DNA of 64,000 bases from Sporosarcina luteola (GTDB lineage Bacteria > Bacillota > Bacilli > Bacillales_A > Planococcaceae): positions 40,338-104,337 of the forward strand of contig NZ_BJYL01000008.1 in the NCBI RefSeq assembly GCF_007991495.1, read 5' to 3'. Position 1 is the stretch's first letter; every line of letters begins with the position of its first letter. The translations under genes and the position numbers were made by a program. Shown here piece after piece: positions 7,776-15,148 of the stretch. The notes beneath the pieces are model-generated. The model was given only the letters and a program-made list of their open reading frames with translations, was not told the DNA's origin and ran no database searches.

Positions 7776-10733
7776 ATGAAGAAAAACAGACGTACTAAAA
7801 TGTTCACAGCTGCATTGGCAACTACGGTTGCGGCTACGGGAGTGATGGCGGTGGCGCCGGGATTAGCGAAAGCGGACGCACCAACGTTTACAGATGTAAA
7901 AGATATTCCGAGTCATCATTTCTACGAAGCGGTAATGAAATATTCAGCAGCAGGCATGATCAGTGGGTATTCGAATGGCACGTTCAAGCCAGGCCAGAAC
8001 ATTACTCGCCAAGACGCGGCGAAGCTTTTAGCGCTAGTACTGGATTTGGATGTGAAGAATGTCAGCGATCCTGGATTCAAAGATGTGAGCAAGACAAGCC
8101 CTTACTATAGCTATATTGCCGCTCTTGTAGAAGCGGGGATCATTTCAGGTTATGAGGATAACACATTTAAACCTGGTGACAGCTTGACTAGAGCACAAAT
8201 GGCGAAAATCATTACTCTTGGATTTGAATTGGAAGATGTAAACTCCCTTCAGCTGCCATTTAAAGATATTAATGATAAACAATGGCATATGGAATTCGTT
8301 AGAACACTTTATGCGCACGAAATCACAACAGGCACGACCCCTACCACTTTTTCACCAAACGCATTTGTGACACGTGGCCAAATGGCTTCATTTGTATTCA
8401 GAAGCGAAGCATTTGCCATTCCTAAGGTGGATGAAGATCAAGTGGCAGTGGATGCGGCTATTGGACAATTAAAAGCGGGTGCAGTCACTGTTTCTCGCGG
8501 TCCTTTGGCAACAGATGAAAATAAACTTGCAGCAGTACAAAAGTATGCCACTTCATTGATTACCGAAAAGAGCGTCACAGCAAAAGTGGAACTTGGGAAA
8601 ACGGCAGACAACTATGTCGTCACGGTCACTAAAGGAGAGGCGACAGCGGAAAAAACAATTGTCATCACATTTGACTACGCTGCGGAAGACCGCTTTATTA
8701 CTGATGTGACAACAGTTAACGCGAAACAAGTAGAGGTGAAATTCGCCACTCCGGTATCCAAGTCATCCGTGCTTGATTCATCGAATAAAGTGCGTAACAT
8801 CAGCTTTACGATGGTGACGGGGGCAACTGTAAATCCTGGTGATTTGACAGGAAGCCTCTCGGAAGACGGTAAAACGTTGACGATTACAGCAAATTGGATT
8901 TTTGACGGGGAGTATGCGTTTAAATCGACAGATGCGATACAAGCAGTGTCAAGTGGGAAAATTGAGGAACATACAGTGATTTTGAAAGCTAAAGATGATG
9001 TCGCACCGAAATACGTTTCTGGTTCCGCAGCTGCCAAAACTTCGACGAACTCATTTTCTATTCTGTTTGATGAGCCTGTCAGTGCGGCTGGTGCCATTGC
9101 ATATGTGAATGACGTGGCGGCAACGGTCGCAAATGATCCATCCAACCCGAATCGGTTAACTGTTACTGGAGGAAAGCAAGTTGCGGCAGGAACAACTGCC
9201 AAGGTTAAGTTGCTGAATGTAAAGGACTATAAGAATAATTTAGCATCGCCAAATCCAGTGGAAGCTTCCATTACAATTACTGCTGATACAGCAATACCAA
9301 CTGTCAAAGATGTAAGTGTCATAGGCGAAAACAGGGTAGAAGTGACGTATGATAAAGAAATGAATATTGCGTCCTTCACAGGGAAAGCACGCCTTGTCCA
9401 GTCGAATGGAACGGTTATCAATTTGAAGGCAACTGCCGGGAAAGAAGGAAAAACAGTTGTCTTGGAAGGGACGGGAGTCGGTTATAGAGATTCGTACAAT
9501 GCAGTCCTATTTATTGATGCCGACGTAAAAGATACAGTTGGCAATAGCGCTGCACTTTATTCAACAAATGTTACAATCAGCCGGGATACGACTGCGCCTT
9601 CATTTACAACAATTGAATATAAAGATGGTAAAATTGTTGCGAATTTCACGGAGGATATTGCAATTGGAAGATATAATGAAGTCTTGCTCATCGATCAACG
9701 GACGGGTGTGGCAACACCAATTTACTTAAATTATAACAATTCCCGAAATGCTGTAATTGCAAATAATACACTTACGATTAGCCATCCTTTGCCAAATGGG
9801 ACATATCAATTACGTTTACCGGCGAATACAGTTGTAGACAAAGCAGGCATTCCTAATCCGAACGCAATCACAAATCAAACATTTGTCGTGGAAAATGTAA
9901 CATCATTTGACGGTACCCGTCCTGTTGTAGGTCTCGTTACAAATGGCACATTACCGAATGGCTCTTATCTAGGGGAACAAGCAGCAACATACACAGTTAG
10001 CGATGCTGATAGTGGAGTGAACTTGGCTTCCGTTCAGGAACTTACTAATTATACGTGGGATGGAAAGCCATTGCCGAATGGTTCATATGTCACAGCAGAC
10101 ATCACTCAGGGGACTGCTGATCGGGCAACAACTGTAGTAGTGACAGTCCATGTACCATCTACCGGTATTACAGAGACCAAAAATGCTTTATTCACCGTGA
10201 ACAATATCCGAGACAATGCAGGAAACATACTTGCAGCACCAGGTTCGGGCAATGTAACATTTGTCAGCGGATATCAGCCGGAACTAAATTATGCATCCGT
10301 TGGACAGGATAGCTCCACACTCCTGCTAGGCTTCAGCCATGAGATTGTGTCTTTGGATAAATATGATTTGGACATCACATTTAATGGATATTCGTTACAT
10401 TCGAATTCCATTGCGTTTGTGTATAAACCAAACTCCGCGGCAAATGAATACGCTGCGATTATTAAAGCTTCGTTTGCAAAAGCTGTTCCTAATAAAGGCG
10501 ATATCATTTATTTTGATATCAATGGGAACGATATCTACGATAATGGTGACGTCATTGTCGAAAACGTATATAATTCCCCATCTACTGATCGGAATACAGC
10601 TAATACGGTTAATGTCAATTTGAATAGCATAAAGAACCAGTTAAGAGTTGGACTTATCGAGGATCGTTCTTCCCCTGTTCAAGACAGACAAGGGAATAAG
10701 GCACTCTTTAAGCGGTATATCTATGTAAACTAA
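7776..10733 (+). CDS. SLH-domain surface protein (S-layer type)
   Basis: A 985-residue exported protein. Residues 1-33 are a signal peptide with cleavage predicted after LAKA. Three SLH domains follow (about 35-91, 97-153, 158-212), each with the F-x-D-V/I start and a TR-A/Q motif; these bind pyruvylated secondary cell wall polymer. The remainder is a series of beta-rich, Ig/cadherin-like modules with repeated DTTAP/DTAIP-type boundaries and no catalytic motif, ending in a short C-terminal tail (FKRYIYVN). Size, order and a strong promoter and RBS (TTGGAGG, 8 bases) fit an S-layer protein of the Lysinibacillus/Sporosarcina type, but an accessory surface protein is possible. Its neighbours do not form an operon with it. 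Confidence 0.88.
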   Translation: MKKNRRTKMFTAALATTVAATGVMAVAPGLAKADAPTFTDVKDIPSHHFYEAVMKYSAAGMISGYSNGTFKPGQNITRQDAAKLLALVLDLDVKNVSDPGFKDVSKTSPYYSYIAALVEAGIISGYEDNTFKPGDSLTRAQMAKIITLGFELEDVNSLQLPFKDINDKQWHMEFVRTLYAHEITTGTTPTTFSPNAFVTRGQMASFVFRSEAFAIPKVDEDQVAVDAAIGQLKAGAVTVSRGPLATDENKLAAVQKYATSLITEKSVTAKVELGKTADNYVVTVTKGEATAEKTIVITFDYAAEDRFITDVTTVNAKQVEVKFATPVSKSSVLDSSNKVRNISFTMVTGATVNPGDLTGSLSEDGKTLTITANWIFDGEYAFKSTDAIQAVSSGKIEEHTVILKAKDDVAPKYVSGSAAAKTSTNSFSILFDEPVSAAGAIAYVNDVAATVANDPSNPNRLTVTGGKQVAAGTTAKVKLLNVKDYKNNLASPNPVEASITITADTAIPTVKDVSVIGENRVEVTYDKEMNIASFTGKARLVQSNGTVINLKATAGKEGKTVVLEGTGVGYRDSYNAVLFIDADVKDTVGNSAALYSTNVTISRDTTAPSFTTIEYKDGKIVANFTEDIAIGRYNEVLLIDQRTGVATPIYLNYNNSRNAVIANNTLTISHPLPNGTYQLRLPANTVVDKAGIPNPNAITNQTFVVENVTSFDGTRPVVGLVTNGTLPNGSYLGEQAATYTVSDADSGVNLASVQELTNYTWDGKPLPNGSYVTADITQGTADRATTVVVTVHVPSTGITETKNALFTVNNIRDNAGNILAAPGSGNVTFVSGYQPELNYASVGQDSSTLLLGFSHEIVSLDKYDLDITFNGYSLHSNSIAFVYKPNSAANEYAAIIKASFAKAVPNKGDIIYFDINGNDIYDNGDVIVENVYNSPSTDRNTANTVNVNLNSIKNQLRVGLIEDRSSPVQDRQGNKALFKRYIYVN

Positions 10734-10781
10734 TTTTTCAAAGGATCTGCTGATACAATAAGTCCATATTCAATACAGAGA

Positions 10782-10834
10782 AGGAGCTGCCCGGAAAGTC
10801 AGTGCAAACTGATTTTCTGAACAGCTTTTTTCTT
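10782..10834 (+). terminator. Terminator after the SLH-protein gene
   Basis: A two-part hairpin: outer AGCTG/CAGCT and inner AAAGTCAGT/ACTGATTTT, followed by a run of seven T. It lies about 50 bases after the stop codon. Confidence 0.75.
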
Positions 10835-10881
10835 TAATTGCCCAATGGATCGACAAAATAAGTATGATTGGTCGAATAAGC

Positions 10882-11169
10882 GACTCTTAATGTCCCAGCC
10901 GCGGTAAAATTAGGTTCCCACGGTCTATTAAAAAAGGGCTCTTAAAGTCCCGTTCACGATAAAATTAGGTTCCTCTGGTCAATTAAAGGGCTCTTAAAGT
11001 CCCGTTCGCGATAAAATTAGGTTCCTCTGGTCAATTAAACAGCTCTTAATGTCCCAGCCGCGGTAAAATTAGGTTCCTCCGGTCAATTAAACAGCTTTTA
11101 ATGTCCCGTTCGCGGTAAAGTTAGGCTCCCACGGTCAATTAAACAACTTTTAATGTCCATGCGGTAAAG
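10882..11169. repeat. 52-bp tandem repeat array, six copies
   Basis: The anchor C-T-C/T-T-T-T-A-A-T/A-G-T-C-C occurs at 10884, 10939, 10991, 11043, 11095 and 11147, giving spacings of 55, 52, 52, 52 and 52. Each unit also carries TAAAATTAGGTTCC (or close) and GGTCAATTAAA. Copies differ mainly in the CAGCCGCGG versus CGTTCGCGA segment, and the last is cut to about 23 bases. Units are contiguous with no variable spacers. No frame reads through. The array fills the gap between two convergent genes' terminators. Confidence 0.9.
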
Positions 11170-11205
11170 GCCGATACTTTCGCTGCTAGGGGCATGTCAC
11201 CAGAC

Positions 11206-11243
11206 AAAAAAGCCGTATGCAGGTTATTCTGCATACGGCTTTT
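11206..11243. terminator. Bidirectional terminator
   Basis: AAAAAGCCGTATGCAG pairs with CTGCATACGGCTTTTT-like sequence around a 6-base loop. It ends transcription of the minus-strand gene whose stop codon is at 11252. Confidence 0.9.
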
Positions 11244-11251
11244 CAAACATA

Positions 11252-12646
11252 TTAAGCTGCTTCCTCTTCGGTTTCAGCTTCATCTGTTGTTTCTTCCTCA
11301 ACGTCTACAGCTTCGACTTCGTCATATTCCATAACAACCGCATTTTCAATGACATCAGCAGGAACTTCAATTGTCTTCACAGCATTGAATTGGCTGTAGA
11401 TGCCTTCGATCAGTTGTGTAATTGTAACTGTCTCGCCATCCATCGACATTGTGATTACTGTTGTGCCAGAGACTGATTGTGGGAATAATGTCGCCTTGTC
11501 AAGGACTGTCACTGAGTAGAACTCATCGATGTTGATGTTCAACATTTCAAGGATTGACCCTAGATCGATGTCCTCTGCACCTTCTTCAAGATAAGCTTCA
11601 ACCGTTTCTTCGGTTACTGCTTCTTCTTCAACAGCTGTAGCATCTTCCTCTGTAGTGGCTTCCTCTTCAGAAGTAGTTTCTTCTACAAGAGTCGCTTCAA
11701 CGTCAGACACACTGTCGTCATTCAATCCAGGAATTAGACCTGTTATCAAAGACATTGCTTCTTCCATCATTTCTTTGAATTCATCATTCGTCATCGTTTG
11801 AACAACAATGTAGACATCGTCGTATTCAAAAACATGAATGCCTTTCATGAATGCTTTCATCATTTCCATTTGTGCCAACGGGTCAGCTTGAGCCATCGTT
11901 GCTTCCAACAATCCGTCTGTCAGTTGGGCAGGGAACTTTGTCCACTCATCACCTTCGGTCATGAAGAACCCGTCTTTTGTGAAATAAGACTCAGTTTCAA
12001 CTTCTTCTTTTTCCTCACCCATGGTCATGGATAATGATTGTTTCATATGCATGCTGATCGGTTCAGTTGTCATGCTCATGTCCATATCCATTAACATGTT
12101 CATGGAAAATTCCTCAGAGTCAGCTTCCATTGATTGATCCAATGTCATTTTCGCTGCATAGCTCTTCAAGTCTGCAGCAAGCATTTTTTCAAGGAACGCA
12201 TCGACGTCTTGTACACGATTTGTCGTAACGTTTACAGTATCCTCGGAAACCGTTACTTCAAATCCTTCCAATGAATTAAGGAAATCGCTTGAAATATAAT
12301 TCCCGTAATTTCTCAACGTAAGCGGGAATACTTCATTAGTTGCCTCGCCATTTACAGTAATTTGCTGATCAGCAATGCTGAAGTCAAGCGTTAAGTAAGT
12401 ATTTGTCACATTCAATTTTCCAGGTGCTTCTTTTGTTACTTTGAAACCAGCCTCTTTGAAAAGGTCATCCACTGGGATTAGAATCTTATCTTGTGACATG
12501 AATGCGTTCTCATAACCTTCTACCTCTACTCCATCAACGACAAGTTTCATAGCCCCATCTTGAGCAGATGCCGTCATACTTGGCCAAGCGAATGAAAGTA
12601 CAAACACAAACGCCAAGACCCACGTTGCAAGTTTTCTCAACAACAA
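11252..12646 (-). CDS. Secreted protein with copper-amine-oxidase N-terminal (stalk) domain
   Basis: A 464-residue exported protein: signal peptide (about 1-28, cleavage after ASA), a domain with VDGVEVEGYENAF and KILIPVDDLFKEAGF typical of the copper amine oxidase N-terminal-like (stalk) fold found in many Gram-positive surface proteins (about 34-145), then a Met-rich region (about 170-290) resembling LolA/DUF6612-like lipoprotein domains, a Glu/Thr-rich low-complexity linker (about 318-365) and a C-terminal segment ending in a highly acidic tail. No oxidase catalytic residues are present; the domain is a structural or wall-binding unit. The start is one of three consecutive TTG codons after AGGGGG. 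Function is unknown. Confidence 0.75.
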   Translation of the reverse strand: MLLRKLATWVLAFVFVLSFAWPSMTASAQDGAMKLVVDGVEVEGYENAFMSQDKILIPVDDLFKEAGFKVTKEAPGKLNVTNTYLTLDFSIADQQITVNGEATNEVFPLTLRNYGNYISSDFLNSLEGFEVTVSEDTVNVTTNRVQDVDAFLEKMLAADLKSYAAKMTLDQSMEADSEEFSMNMLMDMDMSMTTEPISMHMKQSLSMTMGEEKEEVETESYFTKDGFFMTEGDEWTKFPAQLTDGLLEATMAQADPLAQMEMMKAFMKGIHVFEYDDVYIVVQTMTNDEFKEMMEEAMSLITGLIPGLNDDSVSDVEATLVEETTSEEEATTEEDATAVEEEAVTEETVEAYLEEGAEDIDLGSILEMLNINIDEFYSVTVLDKATLFPQSVSGTTVITMSMDGETVTITQLIEGIYSQFNAVKTIEVPADVIENAVVMEYDEVEAVDVEEETTDEAETEEEAA

Positions 12647-12750
12647 AACCCCCTATAAATAGTTAGCCCAAAAAAGCTTGGACATACTACATATACGCAG
12701 GGGGGTGGAAAAAGTTTCATAAAATATGAAAACATTATTTAGATTGCATG

Positions 12751-13920
12751 TCACCATTGAATGCCTAGCTGTTCGGCAAGTTCGGTTGCCGCTACAAGAT
12801 CTTGGCGCTCGTATGCTTTGGCGAGTTGAAGATAGGGTATCATTTCAGTCTTCCGACCAAGTAATGTGTGTATGATCTCCATAGAAGTTGGCAATAAAGG
12901 AAATACATCAGTTGGTTCTCGTTTTAGCAGACGGTCTATAAGAGAAAAAAGTCCAAGCACATAATACGCATCTGTATTGGTTTTCCCGCTTTTAGCGGCG
13001 AGCATTTCACACATTTTTGCTCTTTCCAGAGAATAATGAACAAGCGCCTTATGCCAACCATTCTCGTTATCAGCCCCTAATTGGTAAATCATCAAGTACT
13101 GCATCCACCTTTTAAATTCCTGTAAACCCATTAATACGATAGCTTGTTTAATGGAAACAACTGTGTTTGCTGGGTTGATGATATAGGAATTCAAATACTT
13201 TAAGAGTTTATAGGTTAGTGAAATGTCCCGCATGATCACTGTTGCTATTTCATCAATGTTTGGTTCTTCTTTATTCAATAGTTTAATAACCTCAAAATAG
13301 AGCAAGGTTTCTGACGGTAATTTTTCACTTTTCAATACTTCAGGCTTCGCAAAGAAATAACCTTGGAATAAACCATATCCCAATGCTTTTGCCTCTTCGA
13401 ACTCTTCTTCCGTTTCAACTTTTTCCGCCAGCAGCGTTATATGGGGAAATTTGAGTTTGAGTTCTTCTATTTCCGTTCGTTGCGACAGTGTCGTTGCGAT
13501 AAAGTCCACTTTAATATAATCGATTAATTGAAATAGCTGATGATACTCTATGTGATGTTTATTCAAAACAAAGTCATCTAGCGCCAATTGAAATCCCGCT
13601 TCTTTTAACTTTTTCAGTTTCGATAATAGGGCTGGCGTTATTTCAATATCCTCTAAAATTTCGATAACAATATCTTCCGGTATTAGGGAGTCAAAGATGT
13701 CAGTCGAAAGAAGGGAAGATGAAAAGTTGACGAATGTTTTAGTTGCCGTAATTTGTTCGAAACCTGGTGCGAGATACGTATTGACAATAACTCCAATCGT
13801 TGCAAGTTCAGGGTTAATGTCTGGAAAAGTATTCTTAGCACTATTTCTATAAAGTAATTCAAATGAAAACAAATTGCCGTTCATATCTAAAATGGGTTGT
13901 TTCCCAACGAAGATTTCCAT
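12751..13920 (-). CDS. EAL-HDOD signalling protein (YuxH/CdgJ type)
   Basis: A 389-residue cytoplasmic protein with an EAL-like domain (about 1-190) followed by an HDOD domain (about 200-385). The canonical EAL motif reads FELLYR, keeping the Glu and Arg but not the full EAL triplet, and ALDDF lacks parts of the metal site seen in active cyclic-di-GMP phosphodiesterases, so it is probably a sensor or adaptor, as inferred for YuxH/CdgJ homologues. AGGTGA lies just upstream of the ATG. It is single-gene, and the PAS-GGDEF protein at 24877 is the only other obvious c-di-GMP gene here. Confidence 0.87.
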   Translation of the reverse strand: MEIFVGKQPILDMNGNLFSFELLYRNSAKNTFPDINPELATIGVIVNTYLAPGFEQITATKTFVNFSSSLLSTDIFDSLIPEDIVIEILEDIEITPALLSKLKKLKEAGFQLALDDFVLNKHHIEYHQLFQLIDYIKVDFIATTLSQRTEIEELKLKFPHITLLAEKVETEEEFEEAKALGYGLFQGYFFAKPEVLKSEKLPSETLLYFEVIKLLNKEEPNIDEIATVIMRDISLTYKLLKYLNSYIINPANTVVSIKQAIVLMGLQEFKRWMQYLMIYQLGADNENGWHKALVHYSLERAKMCEMLAAKSGKTNTDAYYVLGLFSLIDRLLKREPTDVFPLLPTSMEIIHTLLGRKTEMIPYLQLAKAYERQDLVAATELAEQLGIQW

Positions 13921-14224
13921 TACTTCACCTCATTAAGTACTTTAAGGGCCCTGGCCTGTGGTTATCGACAAGTTTTCTGGTGTTAATCAAGATCTTATAT
14001 ACTAATAATGTAAACAGTTCATAATAACTATAGTTCATAATAACATAATACTAATTACATAGATAGATGTATTAATATATTCGATTAAACGGAATACACC
14101 ACTAGTAAGTAATGAAAATTGGAGTACTTTGTTTATAGGTAGTAATGAGGATAAACCAGGTAACTGGCATTGTACTATTGATCGAATGATTAAATGGGCG
14201 CTTATTTTACGTAAAATAAATTAG

Positions 14225-14254
14225 TTGTATTGGACTATACTATAGGAGTATAGT
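14225..14254 (+). promoter_or_regulatory. Promoter with inverted repeat in its spacer
   Basis: TTGTAT (14225-14230), 18-base spacer, TATAGT (14249-14254). A perfect 8-bp inverted repeat ACTATACT-ATAGG-AGTATAGT spans 14234-14254, covering the spacer and -10, so a bound dimer could block or remodel the promoter. An alternative -10 (TATACT at 14236) lacks a -35. The preceding 13921-14220 is AT-rich and gene-free, with a direct repeat AGTTCATAATAAC at about 14016 and 14034. Confidence 0.45.
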
Positions 14255-14287
14255 ATGACTATCATCTTAGATTGGCAGGAGATTTTT

Positions 14288-15010
14288 ATGATTTGCTTAG
14301 AAAACACACCAAATTATGCAGGCGTCTATCTTTCTGGTGATGTCCATGATTTGAGTATGCTTCATGCTTCATTGCTTACAATCATTGGGGAAGAAGGGGA
14401 ATATGCCGGTTACGATCAATTACGGCATCGGGTCTTAAGACTATGCTCAGATTTAGAGGATGCGATGGTTGGCCAAGGGGAAATGGTCTTTGTCCCGAAC
14501 GGTATAGACCGAGAAACAATATCTTCTATTACCCTTTCAGAAGTATCCGAGAGTAACGTTAATTTTCAAATGAAAGTACTTTGGCCGGAGTTATTGTTCG
14601 TTGGCTTCGTATTAAATGATTACGTCGAACTGGCGGCAAAGCATAAGGCCCACTACTGGGACCCGATACATGCAAATGTGCGCCAATTCCAATCACTGAT
14701 CGGTGAATGCCTTGAGAAAACGATTGGTTGGGATAAGTTTCGCTTGATCAAAAGCTACCTGACACCTACATTCATCGGATATTATCAAAACTATGTCACG
14801 CAATATATCGATTATCTTACTAACAAGTTTTTACGGATGAACAGCGAAAAGCGTCTTGCAAATATAAGCATAGCTGCAAAACGGATTGCCGATAAAGGCG
14901 ATAGTTATATGAGGATTAAACGCAAAGTAGAAATAGCCTCAATACAGCAAGGCATTGAATGGAAAGAAGTCATCATTGTAGAGAATAATATAGAGGAGAT
15001 CGAATGGTAA
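14288..15010 (+). CDS. Conserved hypothetical protein, DUF6904-like
   Basis: A 240-residue soluble protein with no signal peptide or membrane helix. The MICLENTPNYAGVYLSGD start and the central LWPELLFVGFVLNDYVEL segment resemble a Bacillales family I know as DUF6904 (from memory; function unknown). An in-frame ATG at 14255 also has GGAG upstream, but the predicted promoter -10 overlaps that site and would leave almost no leader; the ATG at 14288 has its own AGGAGA and matches the usual family start, so I prefer it. The C-terminal part is rich in basic residues (KRIADKGDSYMRIKRKVE). Confidence 0.65.
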   Translation: MICLENTPNYAGVYLSGDVHDLSMLHASLLTIIGEEGEYAGYDQLRHRVLRLCSDLEDAMVGQGEMVFVPNGIDRETISSITLSEVSESNVNFQMKVLWPELLFVGFVLNDYVELAAKHKAHYWDPIHANVRQFQSLIGECLEKTIGWDKFRLIKSYLTPTFIGYYQNYVTQYIDYLTNKFLRMNSEKRLANISIAAKRIADKGDSYMRIKRKVEIASIQQGIEWKEVIIVENNIEEIEW

Positions 15011-15012
15011 TC

Positions 15013-15038
15013 GGACTGCATAATGCGGTCCTTTTTTT
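15013..15038 (+). terminator. Terminator after the DUF6904-like gene
   Basis: GGACTGCATAATGCGGTCC hairpin followed by seven T, starting three bases after the stop codon. Confidence 0.8.
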
Positions 15039-15148
15039 ATTTCAGATTCCGAAGTAAAACGCTGTCTATTTAACTGTTAATTTGGTATAGTCGGAGTATT
15101 GTAGACTACTAATCTGCAATACAAAAAATGGTAGAGGGAGATGAGAGG

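Noticed and set aside
10882..11169. CRISPR array
   Set aside because: Repeats are contiguous 52-mers with no unique spacers, units diverge internally, and there are no cas genes nearby.
12751..13920. Active cyclic-di-GMP phosphodiesterase
   Set aside because: The EAL motif and parts of the metal site are degenerate, and the HDOD domain places it with the YuxH/CdgJ-type non-catalytic group.
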